NCBI GenBank assembly: GCA_023229425.1
Contig: JALNZG010000015.1
Coordinates: 1-64,000, forward strand
DNA from: Ignavibacteriaceae bacterium
GTDB taxonomy: Bacteria; Bacteroidota; Ignavibacteria; Ignavibacteriales; Ignavibacteriaceae
DNA: 64,000 nucleotides
Reading direction: 5' to 3'
Under the pieces are notes generated by a model. That model saw only the letters and a list, made by a program, of their open reading frames with translations. It ran no database searches and was not told where the DNA came from. The translations under genes and the position numbers were made by a program. This document shows positions 60,719 through 64,000 of the stretch, piece by piece (positions within the stretch are counted from its first letter, which is position 1; every line of letters starts with the position of its first letter).

Positions 60719-62092
60719 ATGATAGCACCTAAAAAATTAGCAATTTTAGTTGCCGGTGGACCGGCGCCCGGAATAAACAGCGTTATCGGAGCTGCAACTA
60801 TTCGAGCTGCCGTTGAAGGAATAGAAGTTCTTGGAATGAGAGACGGCTTCAAGTGGATAATGGAAGGGGATATTGATCATGTTAAACAGTTAAATATTCA
60901 CAACGTTAGCAGGATTCACTTTACCGGCGGTTCATTCATTGGAATTTCAAGAAGCAATCCTACAAAAGATAAAAAACTTTTAGAGAATACCGTAACTTCT
61001 TTATTAAGATTAAACGTTGATAAACTTATTACAATCGGAGGCGATGACACTGCATTCAGCGCAATGAAAGTTGAAGAAATGGCAGCCGGAAGAATTCGTG
61101 TTGTTCACGTTCCAAAGACCATTGATAACGATCTTGATCTGCCGCACGGGATTCCTACTTTTGGATTTCAAACAGCTCGGCACCTTGGTGTTGAAATTGT
61201 TAAAAGTTTAATGGTGGATGCTCAAACAACTTCCCGCTGGTACTTTGTTGTAACGATGGGAAGAAAAGCGGGACACCTTGCCCTTGGTATCGGAAAAGCT
61301 ACCGGAGCTACAATGACGCTGATACCGGAAGAATTTCCCAACAAAGTAATTAAGCTTAAACACGTAGTTGATATTCTTGCCGGCGCTATCATTAAAAGAT
61401 TAAGTTATGGAAAGAGCGATGGAGTTGCAATTCTTGCCGAAGGTTTAGTTGAACATTTAGACCCAAATGATTTAAATGCTTTAGTTGAAGTTGAACGTGA
61501 TGCGCACAATAACATCAGAATTGCCGAAATTAATTTCGGAGAAATCCTTAAATCCAAAGTTCAGGAAAGATTACGTGATTTTGGAATTAAAGAAACAATT
61601 GTAGCAAAGAATATCGGTTACGAATTACGATGTGCCGATCCTATCCCATTTGATATGGAATATACACGCGATCTCGGATTTTCAGCCGCCCAATTTATTC
61701 TTGATGGCGGAAACGCAGCGATGGTTTCGATTCAAAACGGTCATTTTGTTCCTCTTTATTTCAAAGATATTCTCGATCCGGTAACGAATAAAACAAGAGT
61801 TCGCATGGTTGACCCGGCTTCGGAATCCTTCTTAATTGCACGAAGATATATGCTTCGTTTGAATAAGGCTGATTTTGAAGACCCACACGAAATTGCCAAG
61901 TTTGCTGCAACTTGCGGTATCCCAATGGAAGAATTCCGCAAACAATTTTATTATATTATTGAGAATGACCGGCTTTACAACAATGTTAAAGAAGGTAGAG
62001 CAAAAATTGCTCCAACTGAAAGCAATTTGGTTCATAATTTTAAAAACAAAAAAGCTGAAATTCCCGGAAATGATATTGAAATAACTAAATAG
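60719..62092 (+). CDS. pfp: Diphosphate-dependent 6-phosphofructokinase
   Basis: A 457-residue glycolytic enzyme. The phosphate-donor site shows GGDDT (ATP enzymes have GGDGS) and the catalytic motif is PKTIDNDLDLPHG; this pair is diagnostic for PPi use. Other motifs are VAGGPAPGINSVIGA and VVTMGRKAGHLALGIGKATGA. The PPi reaction is reversible, so it can serve glycolysis and gluconeogenesis. The donor call is inferred from these residues. Confidence 0.9.
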   Translation: MIAPKKLAILVAGGPAPGINSVIGAATIRAAVEGIEVLGMRDGFKWIMEGDIDHVKQLNIHNVSRIHFTGGSFIGISRSNPTKDKKLLENTVTSLLRLNVDKLITIGGDDTAFSAMKVEEMAAGRIRVVHVPKTIDNDLDLPHGIPTFGFQTARHLGVEIVKSLMVDAQTTSRWYFVVTMGRKAGHLALGIGKATGATMTLIPEEFPNKVIKLKHVVDILAGAIIKRLSYGKSDGVAILAEGLVEHLDPNDLNALVEVERDAHNNIRIAEINFGEILKSKVQERLRDFGIKETIVAKNIGYELRCADPIPFDMEYTRDLGFSAAQFILDGGNAAMVSIQNGHFVPLYFKDILDPVTNKTRVRMVDPASESFLIARRYMLRLNKADFEDPHEIAKFAATCGIPMEEFRKQFYYIIENDRLYNNVKEGRAKIAPTESNLVHNFKNKKAEIPGNDIEITK

Positions 62093-62176
62093 GTTATTGT
62101 TTATCCAGTGGTGTAACCGCGACCCGTCAGTCTCATTATTTTGGATAGAAAGTTCAAGTCCTTTTAAGTACACAGA

Positions 62177-62213
62177 AAAGCCTCGAAAATTAATTATTCT
62201 CGAGGCTTTTTGC
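62177..62213. terminator. Bidirectional terminator between pfp and the methyltransferase/MTHFR gene
   Basis: aaaagcctcga (62177-62187) pairs with tcgaggctttt (62200-62210), with T runs on both strands. The two flanking genes converge here. Confidence 0.9.
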
Positions 62214-62239
62214 TTTTAAAGATTTTATAATCTTTTCGA

Positions 62240-64000
62240 TTATTCTATCATATCAAAAATAGCTTCGATTCTACCGAGAGGTGCAGAAATCTGAACTCCA
62301 TCCGCAAAAGTTTTAACTTGTTCAAAAGTTTCTCTCGCAATTTTAACACCTTCGTTAAATCCCTCTTCCTTTGTTGTCATCTTTTTCATTCGTTCAAGAA
62401 TTTCTTGCGGAACAGAGGCACCCGGAACTTCATTATTCATAAACTCTGCATTTCGGTAAGAAATTAAGGGCCAAATTCCGCAAATTAGAGGAAGGTTAAT
62501 ATGCTCAATTCGCTTCATGAAATTTTCAAGAAGTTTTATGTCGAACACCGGTTGCGTGATCATAAACTCCGCTCCTGCTTCTATTTTCCAGTCTAATCTT
62601 TTTAATTCTTCATCAAGATTAATTGCACCGGGATTAACTCCAACTCCCACGCAAAATCCTGTCGGATCACCAATCGGATTGCCTGCGATATCTAACCCAT
62701 GATTTAAACGATTGATTATATTAGTCAATCCAATCGCATCAACATCAAAAACTGCGGTAGCATCCGGATAATTGCCAAGTTTCGGCGGATCGCCTGTGAT
62801 CGCTAAAATATTCCGCAGACCTAAAGCCCATGCACCAAGCAAATCAGACTGCATACCGATAACATTTCTATCTCTGCATGCTATGTGAAGTACCGTCTCA
62901 ATTCCAACATCTTTCTGAATGATTGAAGCAAGAGCAAGCGCGGACATTCTTGCCGAAGCTCTTGGACCATCAGGAATATTTATTGCGTCTATTCCGGCGT
63001 GATATAGTTTGCGCGCTTTATCAACTTCTTTAGAAGGAGAAACACCTTTTGGAGAAACAAGTTCAACTAATTTTACAAATTCTTTTTTTAGCAGTTTGTT
63101 TGATAGTCGCGATTTTTCATTCTTTTCATAAATTTTTATTTCAGGTGGTTTTTCAACTTGTAAATCAGTGATCTTTACATCCATTTTTTTAGCCGGTTGA
63201 AGAGCCTGAACAGCTTTTCGCATTGCTCTTATGTGTGTGGGATTTGTCCCACAGCAACCGCCAACAATAGCTGCACCGGTTTGAATGAACCTTTTAGCAT
63301 ATTCCGCCATATACTCCGGTGAGGTCATATAAATATTTCTGCCGCTTATATTTTGCGGTAAACCCGCGTTCGGCTGAACAGAGATAGGTAAGTCGGTAAG
63401 TGATCGTAAATTTTCAAGTGCATCGAGCATTGCTTTTGGACCAACAGAACAATTTATACCGATTGCATCAACCGGGTAATCTTTTAGCTTTTCAATAAAT
63501 CTTTCGAGCGGAGCTCCGCTTAGTAACGTGCCGCTTTCATTGATGGTAACTTGAGCGATAATCGGGATATCAACGTTGAGTTCTCTTACGGCTCTTATTG
63601 CCTGGATCATTTCCTTAACAAGAGCGAAGGTTTCTAAAATAATTAAATCTACACCGCCATCCAGTAATCCCTTTATTTGTTCTTTGAATGCATCTTTTGC
63701 TTCATCAAATGAAAGTTTGCCAAGCGGTTCAATCTGTACACCAAGCGGTCCAACGGCGCCTGCAACAAGTGCAGATTCTTTTGCGACGGTTTTAGCAATT
63801 TGCGCTCCGCGTAAATTTATATCGTAGATTTTATTGCCCAGACCATGAGGAGTAAGTTTAAAGGTGTTTGCGCCGTAGGTATTGGTTTCAATAATATCAG
63901 CGCCGGCGATAATATAATCACGGTGAACTTCCGTAACCAATTCCGGATTTGTTAAATTCAATTCATCGAAGCAGCGGTTAATGTACACCCCTTTTTCATA
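62240..64000 (-). CDS. Bifunctional homocysteine S-methyltransferase / methylenetetrahydrofolate reductase, 5' end outside window
   Basis: The frame is open to the window end (YEKGVYINRCFDELN), so the N-terminus is cut. The first 290 visible residues are a homocysteine S-methyltransferase domain, with zinc-binding cysteines in GINCSVGP and GGCCGTNPTHI. The rest is a MetF-type TIM barrel (VELVSPKGVSPSKEVDKAR, LHIACRDRN, LAITGDPPKLGNYPDA, FMITQPVFD). Such fusions, like YitJ, make and use methyltetrahydrofolate for methionine synthesis. It lacks B12-binding domains, at least in the visible part. Confidence 0.9.
   Translation of the reverse strand, partial: YEKGVYINRCFDELNLTNPELVTEVHRDYIIAGADIIETNTYGANTFKLTPHGLGNKIYDINLRGAQIAKTVAKESALVAGAVGPLGVQIEPLGKLSFDEAKDAFKEQIKGLLDGGVDLIILETFALVKEMIQAIRAVRELNVDIPIIAQVTINESGTLLSGAPLERFIEKLKDYPVDAIGINCSVGPKAMLDALENLRSLTDLPISVQPNAGLPQNISGRNIYMTSPEYMAEYAKRFIQTGAAIVGGCCGTNPTHIRAMRKAVQALQPAKKMDVKITDLQVEKPPEIKIYEKNEKSRLSNKLLKKEFVKLVELVSPKGVSPSKEVDKARKLYHAGIDAINIPDGPRASARMSALALASIIQKDVGIETVLHIACRDRNVIGMQSDLLGAWALGLRNILAITGDPPKLGNYPDATAVFDVDAIGLTNIINRLNHGLDIAGNPIGDPTGFCVGVGVNPGAINLDEELKRLDWKIEAGAEFMITQPVFDIKLLENFMKRIEHINLPLICGIWPLISYRNAEFMNNEVPGASVPQEILERMKKMTTKEEGFNEGVKIARETFEQVKTFADGVQISAPLGRIEAIFDMIE

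Noticed and set aside
62110..62165. tRNA-like T-arm sequence (gttcaagtcc) after pfp
   Set aside because: The flanking bases do not form a T stem, acceptor stem or D arm; only the loop sequence resembles a tRNA.

Overview
The window looks like chromosome from an AT-rich member of the Bacteroidota/Ignavibacteriota group, probably an Ignavibacterium- or Melioribacter-like organism. This is an inference from gene content. It has a PorX-type response regulator with a PglZ domain, a cbb3 oxidase with fused CcoN-CcoO and a one-haem CcoP, paired DUF1573 domains, a bifunctional homocysteine methyltransferase/MTHFR, many TTG and GTG starts, and intergenic DNA rich in short repeats. I found no rRNA, tRNA, CRISPR array or complete insertion sequence.

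Layout. 1-4722: end of a receiver-domain protein, then a three-gene NAD-linked, probably electron-bifurcating [FeFe]-hydrogenase (NuoE-, NuoF- and HydA-like subunits). 5039-8966: RNase HI and an overlapping lipoprotein/outer-membrane protein pair of unknown function. 9051-17601: a structured intergenic element and a complete cbb3 oxidase operon with its assembly genes (ccoI, ccoS, ccoNO, ccoQ, ccoP, ccoG, ccoH and a SafE-like membrane protein). 17694-21906: porX, tsaE, tsaB, a DUF1573 protein and accD. 21977-23691: an accessory islet with an orphan AbrB-type antitoxin, a dam remnant, a restriction-endonuclease-like protein and a phage-type adenine methyltransferase. 23798-35146, mostly minus strand: HIT hydrolase, NtrC-type regulator, acyl-CoA catabolism (carboxyltransferase, dehydrogenase, MeaB), nadD, PrsW protease and an ABC-2 exporter. 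35447-41329, plus strand: purC, DUF971, pgsA, pgpA, cinA, thpR, recA, recX.

41330-54569 is a defence/accessory island with long non-coding stretches. It holds a coiled-coil protein, a four-helix-bundle protein, a GmrSD-like DUF262/DUF1524 protein, a type IIG restriction-modification gene cut by one in-frame stop, and two divergent HipA-like kinase + DUF3037 two-gene cassettes with matching boundary sequences. Around the cassettes lie an intact DUF5131 gene, an ORF6N gene with two perfect palindromes, and remnants of DUF5131 and possibly tcmP. 54629-64000 returns to core genes: birA, hsp20, dnaK, a UvrD/PcrA helicase, PPi-dependent phosphofructokinase and the 3' part of a metH/metF fusion cut by the window end.

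Two patterns deserve most attention. First, the duplicated HipA-like/DUF3037 cassette has conserved junctions, and its second copy lies between what look like the two ends of a tcmP-DUF5131 pair. Second, at least eleven intergenic spacers carry degenerate repeats whose sequences differ but whose period is always seven bases. The longest has 28 consecutive heptamers. The genes suggest a facultative lifestyle: fermentative H2 metabolism under anoxia, high-affinity oxygen respiration under low oxygen, and branched-chain acyl-CoA degradation.
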